Shown piece after piece: positions 1 through 8,673 of a stretch of 64,000 nt of DNA (position 1 is the first letter of the stretch; each line of letters opens with the position of its first letter). Source of the stretch: an uncultured Kordiimonas sp. GTDB lineage: Bacteria > Pseudomonadota > Alphaproteobacteria > Sphingomonadales > Kordiimonadaceae. Location: positions 124,001-188,000 of the forward strand of contig CANNDZ010000004.1 in the NCBI GenBank assembly GCA_947503575.1, given 5' to 3'. A program made the translations under genes and the position numbers. Under the pieces are notes generated by a model, which was given only the letters and a program-made list of their open reading frames with translations, had not been told where the DNA came from and searched no databases.

Positions 1-5
1 AACGA

Positions 6-155
6 CTAGTCTTCGGGTTGTTTGCGCACGCGTGCCTGATCTTTGCGGCGGCGCAGGTTGGCACGCAACGCTTGTGAAAGCCGCGCCTGTTTTTCGTCGG
101 ATTTGGCTTTTTCCGACGTGTTTTTTCTGGCCGATTTGGAAGCTGTGTCTGTCAT
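6..155 (-). CDS. small basic conserved protein, 49 aa
   Basis: A short, very basic, helical protein (residues 1-49) rich in Lys, Arg, Gln and Ala, with a repeated LxxALRANLRRRK-like core around residues 26-38. Similar small basic proteins are common in alphaproteobacteria; from memory they often sit beside murA, but no murA lies inside this window. The frame is open up to position 203, but I prefer the Met at 155 because the residues before it do not look like part of the conserved core and an AGG lies shortly upstream. Function unknown; the charge would suit nucleic-acid or ribosome association, which is only inference. Confidence 0.55.
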   Translation of the reverse strand: MTDTASKSARKNTSEKAKSDEKQARLSQALRANLRRRKDQARVRKQPED

Positions 156-323
156 GCAGCTAACCTGCTTAAAAAGATGATGGTTTTCAAGATGGTTCTG
201 CAAGATGTGTGGTAAAAAATGTTGTGTGCCGCGTTTGTGTCCTTAGTTTTGGCTTGCATCCGCCCCCCTCGTGTGGCAATAGGCCCGGCGAACGGCGCAC
301 CATGCGCTGCGCCCGTTTGACAG

Positions 324-398
324 GCCGCCGTAGCTCAGTGGTAGAGCGCACCCTTGGTAAGGGTGAGGCCGGGAGTTCAATTCTCCCCGGCGGCACCA
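324..398 (+). tRNA. tRNA-Thr (anticodon GGT)
   Basis: The cloverleaf can be folded by eye. Acceptor stem GCCGCCG (324-330) pairs with CGGCGGC (388-394). The D arm is GCTC/GAGC. The anticodon stem CACCC (349-353) and GGGTG (361-365) encloses loop TTGGTAA, with anticodon GGT at 356-358. The T arm is GGGAG-TTCAATT-CTCCC (371-387). Discriminator A is followed by an encoded CCA at 396-398. It reads ACC and ACU threonine codons. Confidence 0.96.
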
Positions 399-467
399 TT
401 TCTCAGAAAATCAGAAAACCAACTTAGGTGCTTTGCGCGCTGTCTCGATTATTGCTAAACACCAGCT

Positions 468-1409
468 ATGACTGAGATGATGGCATCAAAATCTACGGAA
501 AATCTGGTCCGCACCTGCTCTATTTGGCGTGCGCTGGAAGACATTGGCGATACACCAGTGCTGCTGATACTCGAGTCTATCTGGATGGGTATGAGCCGAT
601 TTGGCGAAGTGCAGGGCCGAACCGGACTATTGAAAGCCCTGTTGTCTGACCGGTTAAAGCGCTTGATCGAAAAAAAGATTTTGATCAAGCGTCCGATTGC
701 CCACGCGCCGAAATCCCATGAATATGCCCTGACCGCCAAAGGCGTTGACCTGTTTTCTGTGGTGCTGATGCTGTATCGCTGGGAACGCGACTGGGGGTTT
801 GCGCAAGCAAGGCGCGATCTGCTGGTGCAGCACACTCCATGCGGCGCAGTGCTGGAGCCAGTAACCGCATGCGGATCATGTGGCGGTGTGTTTACGCTTG
901 ATGACGTTAACTGGAAACCGGGTCCCGGTATTGGCTGGATGGCGCCTTACTACAGCAGACGGCGCAACCAGCAAGGGTTTGAAACAGATCAACCCAGCCT
1001 ATTGCGGGGGTCAGTCGAGATTTTGGGCGACCGCTGGTCGGCGCTGGTGATGCGGGCAATATTCACGGGCATTCGGCGGTTCGATGGTATCCAGAAAGAT
1101 ACGGGCGCGGTGCCCAATACTCTGTCATCCCGGCTCAAGTCCCTGACCGAACTTGGCGTTATCAAAGCTGAACCCTATCAGCATTCCCCAACCCGGTTTG
1201 ATTATTATCTTACCCGCAAAGGGTATGATTATTATTACATCGTCATGATGTTGATGTTGTGGGGTGACAAATATTATGGCACACCGGAAGGGCCCCCTGT
1301 TGTGCTAACCCACAAAAACTGTGGCAAAAGCCTGAAACCGTTAGTTTCTTGCCAAAAATGCGGCGAAATCGTCTTGCCGCAGGATGTCTCTATCATCAGC
1401 AACTCTTAA
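468..1409 (+). CDS. tandem HxlR-family winged-helix transcriptional regulator
   Basis: The 313-residue protein contains two HxlR-type winged-helix units in one chain. The first spans roughly residues 15-110 and the second 177-270; the second keeps the classic GDRWSALVMRAIF core, while the first is diverged (GDTPV in place of GDRWS). Each unit is followed by a small cysteine-bearing tail: C125 with C135/C138, and C285 with C295/C298. These tails look like zinc-ribbon or redox-sensing elements. Ordinary HxlR proteins are about 110-150 aa and dimerise, so this chain may act as a built-in dimer. It lies 88 bp upstream of the dioxygenase-thiolase-DUF1295 genes on the same strand and may regulate them; that link is inference from position. 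Confidence 0.85.
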   Translation: MTEMMASKSTENLVRTCSIWRALEDIGDTPVLLILESIWMGMSRFGEVQGRTGLLKALLSDRLKRLIEKKILIKRPIAHAPKSHEYALTAKGVDLFSVVLMLYRWERDWGFAQARRDLLVQHTPCGAVLEPVTACGSCGGVFTLDDVNWKPGPGIGWMAPYYSRRRNQQGFETDQPSLLRGSVEILGDRWSALVMRAIFTGIRRFDGIQKDTGAVPNTLSSRLKSLTELGVIKAEPYQHSPTRFDYYLTRKGYDYYYIVMMLMLWGDKYYGTPEGPPVVLTHKNCGKSLKPLVSCQKCGEIVLPQDVSIISNS

Positions 1410-1497
1410 CACAGAGTCCGGTTTTCATTGACTAATCAGCAAAAATACTTCATACGGCAGTAACTATTATAAACATACCATACAGCGAGAATGAATT

Positions 1498-2955
1498 ATG
1501 CCAACGCTTGTGAATACTGTTGCTGCGACGCTTCCAGAGACCGACCATCCGTATCTGACCGGGGCATGGACCCCCAATTTTGACGAATACGATGCAGATG
1601 ACATGCAGGTAATCGGCGAAATCCCTGCTGATATTGATGGTATTTATATCCGCAACACAGAAAACCCGGTGCACGACAGTATTGGCAGATACCATCCGTT
1701 TGATGGTGACGGCATGCTGCATATGATGCGACTGTCGAACGGTAAGGCAGAATATAAAAACCGTTTCATTCGCACCCGTGGTTTTGAAGCAGAGGCAGAG
1801 GCTGGTGGACCGCTGTGGATTGGATGCATGGGCAACCCGAACAAATCCAAAAGATCAGGTTGGGGTGCGCATGGCCATGTGAAGGACAGTTCATCGACCG
1901 ATGTGATTGTTCACGCAGGGAAAATCCTGTCGACATTCTGGCAGTGCGGCGAAGGCTACCGCCTTGACCCGCAAACGCTGGAAACACTGGGTATTGAAGG
2001 TTGGACACCAATTGACGGTATTTCAGCCCACCCTAAACTGGACCCGGCAACCGGCGAGCTGTTGTTTTTCAATTATTCAACTCATGCGCCCTACATGCAT
2101 TACGGTGTTGTCGGTGCAGACAACAAGCTGAAGCATTATATCCCTGTGGACCTGCCGGCACCGCGCCTTCCACACGATATGGCGTTTTCAAAAAACTATT
2201 CGATCCTGAATGATTTTCCGCAATTCTGGCTTGAGGAAGCCATCAAACAAAAGCTGTATATTCCGGTTTTTGATGACAGCATGCCGTCTCGTTTTGCTGT
2301 TTTGCCGCGCTACGGCAACCCGGAAGACATCAAATGGTTTGAAGCAAACAATACGTATGTGCTGCATTTCCTCAATGCGTTTGAGGAGGGCGACGAGGTC
2401 GTTATGGACGGCTATTTCCAAAACAATCCGCGCCCTGACCCTTTGATGTCCATGCCAGAGAAATACCAGATACTGGGGTCAAACCTGGATCTATATTCGC
2501 TGGAAACCAAGCTGCACCGTTGGCGTTTCAACCTGAAAACCGGCGAGACCCAGGAAGAAACACTGTATGATGATGAGATCGTTGAGTTTGGCACGATAAA
2601 TCAAAATGTCGCCGGCGAGAAACACCGCTATATATACAGCGTGTTGGGCGAAAAGGGCTGGTTCCTGTTCACGGGGCTGGTTAAGCATGACTTGGAAACC
2701 GGTACTACACAGCGATATGATTTTGGGGAAAACAGGTTTGGATCAGAAGCTCCGTTCATCCCGCGCAAAGGGGCAACCGAAGAAGATGACGGCTATATCA
2801 TCAGCTTCATCACCGACATGAACCTCGACCGCTCGGAATGTGTTATTCTGGATGCGCGCAACATAGAAAAGGGGCCTGTGTGCCAGATTATTCTACCGCA
2901 CCGGATTTGCAGCGGTACCCATGCTGTGTGGGCATCAGCGGATGAACTGGCGTAG
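1498..2955 (+). CDS. carotenoid cleavage / lignostilbene dioxygenase family protein
   Basis: A 485-residue member of the RPE65/carotenoid oxygenase family, non-haem Fe(II) enzymes that split an alkene bond with O2. The four iron-binding histidines can be placed at H178 (ISAHPK), H226 (LPHDMAF), H290 (YVLHFLNAF) and H475 (SGTHAVWA). The N-terminal block with TGAWTPNFDEYDADD and IPADIDGIYIRNTENP is typical. Length is normal for bacterial members. It heads a likely operon with a thiolase and a DUF1295 protein, so the product aldehydes may feed into side-chain degradation. Whether the substrate is an apocarotenoid, a stilbene-type lignin dimer or another isoprenoid cannot be read from the sequence. 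Confidence 0.88.
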   Translation: MPTLVNTVAATLPETDHPYLTGAWTPNFDEYDADDMQVIGEIPADIDGIYIRNTENPVHDSIGRYHPFDGDGMLHMMRLSNGKAEYKNRFIRTRGFEAEAEAGGPLWIGCMGNPNKSKRSGWGAHGHVKDSSSTDVIVHAGKILSTFWQCGEGYRLDPQTLETLGIEGWTPIDGISAHPKLDPATGELLFFNYSTHAPYMHYGVVGADNKLKHYIPVDLPAPRLPHDMAFSKNYSILNDFPQFWLEEAIKQKLYIPVFDDSMPSRFAVLPRYGNPEDIKWFEANNTYVLHFLNAFEEGDEVVMDGYFQNNPRPDPLMSMPEKYQILGSNLDLYSLETKLHRWRFNLKTGETQEETLYDDEIVEFGTINQNVAGEKHRYIYSVLGEKGWFLFTGLVKHDLETGTTQRYDFGENRFGSEAPFIPRKGATEEDDGYIISFITDMNLDRSECVILDARNIEKGPVCQIILPHRICSGTHAVWASADELA

Positions 2956-3005
2956 GCACTTTATCTCATTTCCTTTTACTTAAAATCGTAGCAGCAGGCA
3001 AAAAC

Positions 3006-4232
3006 ATGCAGAAAACATACATTCTTGGGGGTTATCAAACCGATTTCTCTGTCAATTGGGCGCGGCAGGAAAAAACCCTGTTTGACCTGTTTTCTTTCGC
3101 TGTTTTGCAGGCGCTTGAAGAAGCAAATCTGGACCCCAAAGATGTTCAGGTTGGCCATGTCGGTAATTTTGTTGCAGAGCTGTTTACCGGCCAGGGCATG
3201 CTGGGTGGTTTCTTTGGTCACGTGCATCCTGATATGGCTGGAATGCCTGCGTCCCGTCACGAAGGGGCATGTGCGTCTGGGTCGCTTGCATTGTTGGCGG
3301 CAATGGCTGACATCGAAAGTGGTCGATATGACGTTGCCTGTGTCGCGGGCGTTGAATTTATGCGTAATGTTCCGGGCCAAAAGGCTGCCGATAATCTGGG
3401 TGCGGCTATCTGGGTTGGTGAAGAAGCTGGTGATGCGACCTACATCTGGCCAGCTATGTTTTCCAACCTGGCAGAGGAATATGACCAGCGATACGGCCTA
3501 AAATATCCGCATCTGGCAGAGATAGCGAAAAAGAACTTTGCTAACGCACGCCGCAACCCAAATGCACAAGCCAGAAACTGGGCGTTTAACGATGATAGCT
3601 TCAGTGACAACGACGAAGCCAACCCAGTTGTTGAGGGCTGGATGCGCCGGCAGGATTGTAGCCAGGTCTCTGATGGGGCGGCAGTGGTGTTTCTGGCGTC
3701 TGAAGCTTATGCAAAGCAATATGCTGCGCGGCGCGGCATTCCGCTAGAAAATCTGGCGCATATCAAAGGATGGGGCCATTCAACAGCGCCCATGCTGATG
3801 AGCCGAAAACTGGCGGACAGCAAAGGGTCTGAGTATGCGCTTCCATGGACCCGCAAAGCCATCACAGATGCTTATGCGCGGGCGGGCCTGTCCGGGCCAG
3901 ATGACTTGGATGCCATTGAAACACACGATTGTTTTACCATCACCGAATATATGGCGATTGACCATTTTGGATTGACCGATCCAGGGTGTGCTTGGCAGGC
4001 CATTGAAGAGGGGCGTATTGCTTTTGATGGCAGTTTACCGGTAAACCCCTCTGGCGGGCTCATTGGTTTGGGGCACCCTGTTGGTGCCACCGGTGTCCGT
4101 ATGATGCTGGATGCGACCAAGCAAGTGACGGATTGTGCCGGCGAGTATCAGGTGGCTGGTGCGCGTACGGTGGGCACGTATAATGTGGGCGGATCTGGCA
4201 CAACAAATTGTGCATTTATCGTAGGGGTATAG
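3006..4232 (+). CDS. SCPx-like thiolase (acetyl-CoA acetyltransferase family)
   Basis: The 408-residue protein has the thiolase-fold landmarks of the SCP-x / lipid-transfer branch. The nucleophilic cysteine is C89 in HEGACASGSLA. The catalytic histidine is H357 in NPSGGLIGLGHPVGATG. The C-terminal glycine-rich strand GTYNVGGSGTTNCAF carries C402 near the position of the second catalytic cysteine. Such enzymes cleave 3-ketoacyl-CoA thioesters, often of branched or steroid side chains, using CoA. It lies 50 bp after the dioxygenase and 1 bp before the DUF1295 gene, so all three are probably cotranscribed. Confidence 0.85.
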   Translation: MQKTYILGGYQTDFSVNWARQEKTLFDLFSFAVLQALEEANLDPKDVQVGHVGNFVAELFTGQGMLGGFFGHVHPDMAGMPASRHEGACASGSLALLAAMADIESGRYDVACVAGVEFMRNVPGQKAADNLGAAIWVGEEAGDATYIWPAMFSNLAEEYDQRYGLKYPHLAEIAKKNFANARRNPNAQARNWAFNDDSFSDNDEANPVVEGWMRRQDCSQVSDGAAVVFLASEAYAKQYAARRGIPLENLAHIKGWGHSTAPMLMSRKLADSKGSEYALPWTRKAITDAYARAGLSGPDDLDAIETHDCFTITEYMAIDHFGLTDPGCAWQAIEEGRIAFDGSLPVNPSGGLIGLGHPVGATGVRMMLDATKQVTDCAGEYQVAGARTVGTYNVGGSGTTNCAFIVGV

Positions 4233-4233
4233 C

Positions 4234-5112
4234 GTGGCTGGAAATCAATCGAAACTGGTGATCGTGTCTGGTGTGTGCGCGGCTATCGGTCTGGGTGTTG
4301 CGTGGGCGGCCGGGCAAGGCGGCAGCCAGCTGGGAGCGATTTCTGTTTTGCTGGCATGCGGATTTATCGCGTTTGGTATTAACTGGCTTGCCTTCATTCC
4401 TGCCAATATTGTGAAAACCGAAAAATACTATGATCTGACAGGCTCTTTAACCTATCTGTCGGTTGTTGTTTTTGCCGCAACCTATTCTCAACCGCTGGAT
4501 GACCGCGCGATGATCGCGGCTGCTATGGTTGTGGTCTGGGCCTTGCGGCTTGGCAGTTTTTTATATCTGCGCATCCAGAAAGACGGCAAAGACAGCCGCT
4601 TTGACAAAATCAAAACGTCACCGCCCCGCTTTTTCCTGACATGGACCCTGCAAGGGCTTTGGGTCGTGCTGACAAGCGTGTGTGCGCTAACGATTATTAC
4701 GTCTGCGACAAGTGTACCCTTGGGTATATTTGCTTATGCGGGTATTGCGCTTTGGTGTGTTGGGTTTGCTGTGGAAGCCATTTCGGATGAGCAAAAGCGG
4801 CGTTTTAAAAACGATCCGGCCAACAAGGGCAAGTTCATCAGTAGCGGGCTGTGGGCGTGGTCACGTCATCCCAACTATTTTGGTGAAATCGTATTGTGGC
4901 TGGGCGTTGCCGTGATGGCAGTACCTGTTCTGGCGGGCTTGCAATGGGTTGCGCTCATATCGCCGCTATTTGTAATTTTGCTTCTAACAAAGATTAGTGG
5001 CATCCCGAAATTGGAACAGACATCAGACAAGCGTTGGGGCGATGACCCCGCGTATCAGGCCTATAAGGCGCGCACGCCTGTGCTCATGATGAAGCCGCCA
5101 TCAAGCGCTTAA
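4234..5112 (+). CDS. DUF1295 / steroid 5-alpha-reductase-like membrane protein
   Basis: A 292-residue integral membrane protein with about seven or eight hydrophobic segments. The C-terminal block LWAWSRHPNYFGEIVLWLG is the hallmark of the DUF1295 family, related to the C-terminal domain of steroid 5-alpha-reductases and isoprenylcysteine methyltransferases. It begins with GTG at 4234, one base after the thiolase stop, so translational coupling is likely. In this operon it may reduce an enone in a membrane-soluble substrate, but members of this family are largely uncharacterised and the reaction is not established. Confidence 0.82.
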   Translation: MAGNQSKLVIVSGVCAAIGLGVAWAAGQGGSQLGAISVLLACGFIAFGINWLAFIPANIVKTEKYYDLTGSLTYLSVVVFAATYSQPLDDRAMIAAAMVVVWALRLGSFLYLRIQKDGKDSRFDKIKTSPPRFFLTWTLQGLWVVLTSVCALTIITSATSVPLGIFAYAGIALWCVGFAVEAISDEQKRRFKNDPANKGKFISSGLWAWSRHPNYFGEIVLWLGVAVMAVPVLAGLQWVALISPLFVILLLTKISGIPKLEQTSDKRWGDDPAYQAYKARTPVLMMKPPSSA

Positions 5113-5253
5113 GACCGCCACCATAGCCGTCTTGCCAGAAACCATATGGTAACCTTTGAGGGATTACGTTACCGTTAGTGGTATCGAATGCCCCCAAAGG
5201 ATTGATTACACTGAAGATCGATCGCACGAGGGCAAAAAGGCTTTCGCGTTCAT

Positions 5254-7266
5254 ATGACGGATGGTGACAAAAGCAGATCTTTTGCGGACGCATCGGGGCA
5301 GGCCCTGCCGCTTGGTGAGCTTGTGCTCAGCACGCTGTCAGTGGGTGCAGCAGCGCTTGATGTAGACGGCAATTATCTGGCTGTTAATGACGAATGGCGG
5401 CGCTTGCTGCGATTTGATGAAAGCTATGACCTCCACGGCAAATCGCATTTTGATGTATGCAGAAATTTCCTGAGACCAGCCGACCTGGCAAAAATGGCTT
5501 CCGGAGAACCGATCCGCGACCAGATGCTAGATTTGGGGCCTTCTCAGGAGGGTGATGTATCTGATTCCGTGTTGCGTTGGAGCGCTGCGGCAACACTATC
5601 GCCTGAAGGCTCTGAGGGCCCTGATGCTTGTTATATTGTGATTGTGCGGCGCTTTGACCAACCGGAAGAAGAAACCCGCCGCCTTCTTCGGGAACGGGAC
5701 CAGCTAAGGTTTGCGGTCGACGGCGCCGACTATGGCCTGTGGGACTGGAATATTGTGACCGGAGAGGTCTATTTCAGCCAACGGTATATGGCCATGCTTG
5801 GGTACGAACAATATGAGTTACCCCACGCCTACAGCACATGGGAAATATTGTGCAAAGAAGATGAATTGGTCGAATATAATCAGGCTGTAGAGGACTATCT
5901 GGCTGCCGGACAAGGGTTCCTTCAAGACGAATTTCAGATGCGATGCAAGGACGGCTCCTTCATATGGGTGTTAAGTCGGGGAAAGATTGTAAGCCGCCGC
6001 AGGGATGGGTCCCCCCTGCGTGTTGTGGGCACGCATCAGGACATCACAGAGCAGAAGGAGCGCGAGGAACAGTTAGTTTTAGCTCGCGATGAAGCCCATA
6101 AGGCCAATCAGGCAAAGTCTAGCTTTCTTGCTCTTATCAGCCACGAAGTGCGCACGCCGTTAAACGCAATCACAAGTGTGCTGGAGCTTCTGGGTGATGA
6201 ACCTGACCCTGCAGAACGTAAGCGTCTGTCTAAGGTTGCGTTGAACAGTAGTGACCAATTGTTGACGGTCCTGTCGGATGTGCTGGATGTATCGAAAATG
6301 GAGGCAGGTCGTTTTGATTTGAGCCCCCGCCCGGTGAAACTTGCGACCCTGATCGAAGAACTGTCGCAGACGCACCGGAAAGCAACCGCCGCCAAAGGCC
6401 TTGATTTTAAGGTTGAGGTTAAAGGGGATGCCGGTTTGTCGCTGATGCTTGATCCGGTGCGCGTGACGCAAATTCTCAATAACTATTTGTCCAATGCGAC
6501 CAAGTTTACAAATAAAGGCGCGGTTGGGCTGATCGTTGATGTGGATGAAGGATATGGAGCCGGGCCAGAAGGCAAGGTGTTTGTTAGTTTTGCCGTACGC
6601 GATGATGGTATGGGCCTTTCCCCGAGCGAACGCGGCAAGCTTTTTCAACCCTTTTATCAAGCTGAGGGAACCCGTATCCGGTCATCAGAGGGCACAGGCC
6701 TGGGGCTGTCGATTTGCAAAAACCTTGCGTCGCTTATGGGTGGCAAGGTCTGGTGTGCCAGCAAAAAGGGGCTTGGCAGCACTTTTTATTTTGAGGCTGC
6801 TTTTGATCGCGCTGCGACAAGCGAAACAGGTGCTGCCGAGCAAAAAAGTCAGCTCGGGTTCATTGCCGCACGCGATATAAATCTGCTGGCGGCGGAGGAT
6901 AATCCGGTTAATCAGATGATGCTGAAAAAATTCCTGTCAGACCGTTTTGGCTATCAGGTAACAACAGTATCAAACGGCCTTCAGGCTATTGATGCTCTCG
7001 CTAAAAATACTTTTGACGTTGTCCTGATGGACATTCACATGCCGGAAATGGACGGCGTAACAGCGACGCGCAAAATAAGGGGGTCTTCCCACGCCTGGTG
7101 TTCGACACCGATTATTGCCCTTACCGCAGATGCAGCCGACGTGCATGTGCAGGAATACAGTGCTGCTGGTATGAATGACTGCGTGTCAAAGCCTATTGAT
7201 TGGACAGTTCTTGACCAGAAGATACAAGGCCTGTGCGCATCCGGGCGTGAGCCTTCAAAACCTTAA
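5254..7266 (+). CDS. hybrid sensor histidine kinase with PAS domains and receiver
   Basis: A soluble 670-residue hybrid kinase with no transmembrane segment. Two PAS-like regions come first (about 20-135 and 150-268), the second ending in the PAC-like VVGTHQDITEQ. A short coiled coil precedes the dimerisation domain with phospho-acceptor H297 (ISHEVRTPLNA). The ATPase domain follows with N box (NNYLSNATKFT, from N409), G1 (DDGMGL) and G2 (GTGLGLSICKN). A receiver domain spans about 543-660, with D593 (LMDIHMPEMDG) as phosphate acceptor and K646. No phosphotransfer protein or response regulator is adjacent, so the downstream partner lies elsewhere. The signal sensed is unknown. Confidence 0.92.
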   Translation: MTDGDKSRSFADASGQALPLGELVLSTLSVGAAALDVDGNYLAVNDEWRRLLRFDESYDLHGKSHFDVCRNFLRPADLAKMASGEPIRDQMLDLGPSQEGDVSDSVLRWSAAATLSPEGSEGPDACYIVIVRRFDQPEEETRRLLRERDQLRFAVDGADYGLWDWNIVTGEVYFSQRYMAMLGYEQYELPHAYSTWEILCKEDELVEYNQAVEDYLAAGQGFLQDEFQMRCKDGSFIWVLSRGKIVSRRRDGSPLRVVGTHQDITEQKEREEQLVLARDEAHKANQAKSSFLALISHEVRTPLNAITSVLELLGDEPDPAERKRLSKVALNSSDQLLTVLSDVLDVSKMEAGRFDLSPRPVKLATLIEELSQTHRKATAAKGLDFKVEVKGDAGLSLMLDPVRVTQILNNYLSNATKFTNKGAVGLIVDVDEGYGAGPEGKVFVSFAVRDDGMGLSPSERGKLFQPFYQAEGTRIRSSEGTGLGLSICKNLASLMGGKVWCASKKGLGSTFYFEAAFDRAATSETGAAEQKSQLGFIAARDINLLAAEDNPVNQMMLKKFLSDRFGYQVTTVSNGLQAIDALAKNTFDVVLMDIHMPEMDGVTATRKIRGSSHAWCSTPIIALTADAADVHVQEYSAAGMNDCVSKPIDWTVLDQKIQGLCASGREPSKP

Positions 7267-7649
7267 TCAACTGCCTTTAGCAGGTGGCGGTCAAAATATC
7301 GCAGCAACTGGTCCAGACATCGCCCCCGTTTAAGGACTTGACCGCCAGAACCCATAATCCGCCACGCTCCCTGTTGGTTTGCCAGTGTCGGCTCTTTGAT
7401 AATTCGGTAGTGTGGCATTTCGCTTGCCCGCCGAAAAATAGAAAAAATCGCCTGATCGGTCAGGTGATCAATGGCATAGTCGCACCAATGACCTGCGGCG
7501 ACAACTCTGCCGTAAATATTCAAAATCTGGGACAGTTCCGGTCGCATGAAATAGACCGTTGGAATTGCTTTTGAGTGTTTGGAGAATTGCTCCTCCGGAA
7601 GCTGACTATTTACCAGCGTTGCGATTTGCTGCGATGAAATATCGTCCAT
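7263..7649 (-). CDS. DUF2794 family protein
   Basis: The core LNIYGRVVAAGHWCDYAIDHL followed by FSIFRRASEMPHYRI and a C-terminal LKRGRCLDQLLRYFD matches the alphaproteobacterial DUF2794 family, small cytosolic proteins of unknown function. I start it at the Met at 7649 (128 aa), which has GAGGAG a few bases upstream; an in-frame Met at 7679 is an alternative with a weaker site. It is convergent with the sensor kinase and their 3' ends overlap by 4 bp. Confidence 0.8.
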   Translation of the reverse strand: MDDISSQQIATLVNSQLPEEQFSKHSKAIPTVYFMRPELSQILNIYGRVVAAGHWCDYAIDHLTDQAIFSIFRRASEMPHYRIIKEPTLANQQGAWRIMGSGGQVLKRGRCLDQLLRYFDRHLLKAVD

Positions 7650-7679
7650 AGGCTCCTCTATTTCATCATTGTGCTGCAT

Positions 7680-7922
7680 ATTTTCCCCGAAAGCAACGGT
7701 CAGGTGATTCGGGTGCTTTCGTGAACAAATCGGCTAATCAAAGGGCATAAACGGAAGTTTTCGCGACAAATTGTGCCAATCTATCGACGACATGTGTAGT
7801 AGAAGCCGAAAACTTGACCTTGAAGTTGGTTGATGGGATATTTATATCGGGTTCATAACAAAAAACGACGACCCGTCGAATAACAATAAAAAACTAACGA
7901 CAGCAACAGAGAGGATAAACTC
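7680..7922 (+). promoter_or_regulatory. intergenic region with putative promoter for the DUF2807 pair
   Basis: This spacer separates the divergent DUF2794 gene and the DUF2807 pair. A sigma-70-like promoter can be proposed: -35 TTGACC at 7814-7819, a 17-bp spacer, and -10 GATATT at 7837-7842, about 80 bp before the GTG start. A GAGAGGA-type Shine-Dalgarno lies just before 7923. No other element was recognised. Confidence 0.4.
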
Positions 7923-8636
7923 GTGAGACAATCATCATATTCTGGCCGCCCTTCTGCCGGGCGGAAAGCACTTATTGGCCTTATGGCCGCAGGTGTGGCA
8001 GCAACTGTTTTGCATTCGGTTGCCGGTTCGGCGTCGATGGCGTTTGACCGTGACGGTGGCAGCCGCATCACGCAGGAACGAGATGTTACAGGCTTTACCC
8101 GCATTGAAGTGCGCGGTGCCATTGAACTGGAACTTACTGCAGGCGAAGAGTATTCGGTCAGCGTTCGTACCCGTGAAGGCTACATGAAAGATGTCACCAC
8201 CGAATTGGACGGTGACACCCTGATTATCGACATGGAAGACCGCAAGCGAAAAAGTTGGTGGGATAACGCCAATGTCGATGTCACCATTACTATGCCAACC
8301 TTGAAAGAACTTGAAGTGCCTGGCGCGGTCGATGGCGAACTTTTTGGGATTGACAGCGAAGAGCTGGAGATTGACGTGCGCGGCGCTGCCGATGTTGAAG
8401 TTGAAGGCAAGTGCGGAACGCTGACACTGGACGTGAAAGGTGCTGGCGATATTGATGCGGATGATTTGAAATGCGCCAACGTTGAGGTGGATGTAAAAGG
8501 CGCCGGTTCAGCCAGCGTTTACGCCAGCGAGAGCATAGATGCGCGCGTATCCGGCGTTGCCTCCATTTCCGTATACGGTGACCCCAAAGACGTGCGCAAG
8601 CACGCCGGTGGTTTGTCCAGTATCTCAATTAAATAG
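7923..8636 (+). CDS. secreted DUF2807 (GIN-domain) beta-solenoid protein, copy 1
   Basis: A 237-residue exported protein. A basic N-terminus and hydrophobic stretch (about 15-38) form a signal peptide, and the mature part fits the DUF2807 'putative auto-transporter adhesin, head GIN domain' family. The chain has regular turns at about 20-residue spacing: GAVD (134), GAAD (154), GAGD (173), GAGS (193), as expected of a right-handed beta-solenoid. Cysteines at 164 and 184 sit one rung apart and could form a disulfide. The start is GTG with a good Shine-Dalgarno. The next gene is a same-length paralogue 37 bp downstream. The role is unknown; an envelope or surface location is inferred. Confidence 0.85.
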   Translation: MRQSSYSGRPSAGRKALIGLMAAGVAATVLHSVAGSASMAFDRDGGSRITQERDVTGFTRIEVRGAIELELTAGEEYSVSVRTREGYMKDVTTELDGDTLIIDMEDRKRKSWWDNANVDVTITMPTLKELEVPGAVDGELFGIDSEELEIDVRGAADVEVEGKCGTLTLDVKGAGDIDADDLKCANVEVDVKGAGSASVYASESIDARVSGVASISVYGDPKDVRKHAGGLSSISIK

Positions 8637-8673
8637 GGCCTGTTGGCTCACTATTCTTTAGAGGGGAAAACCG

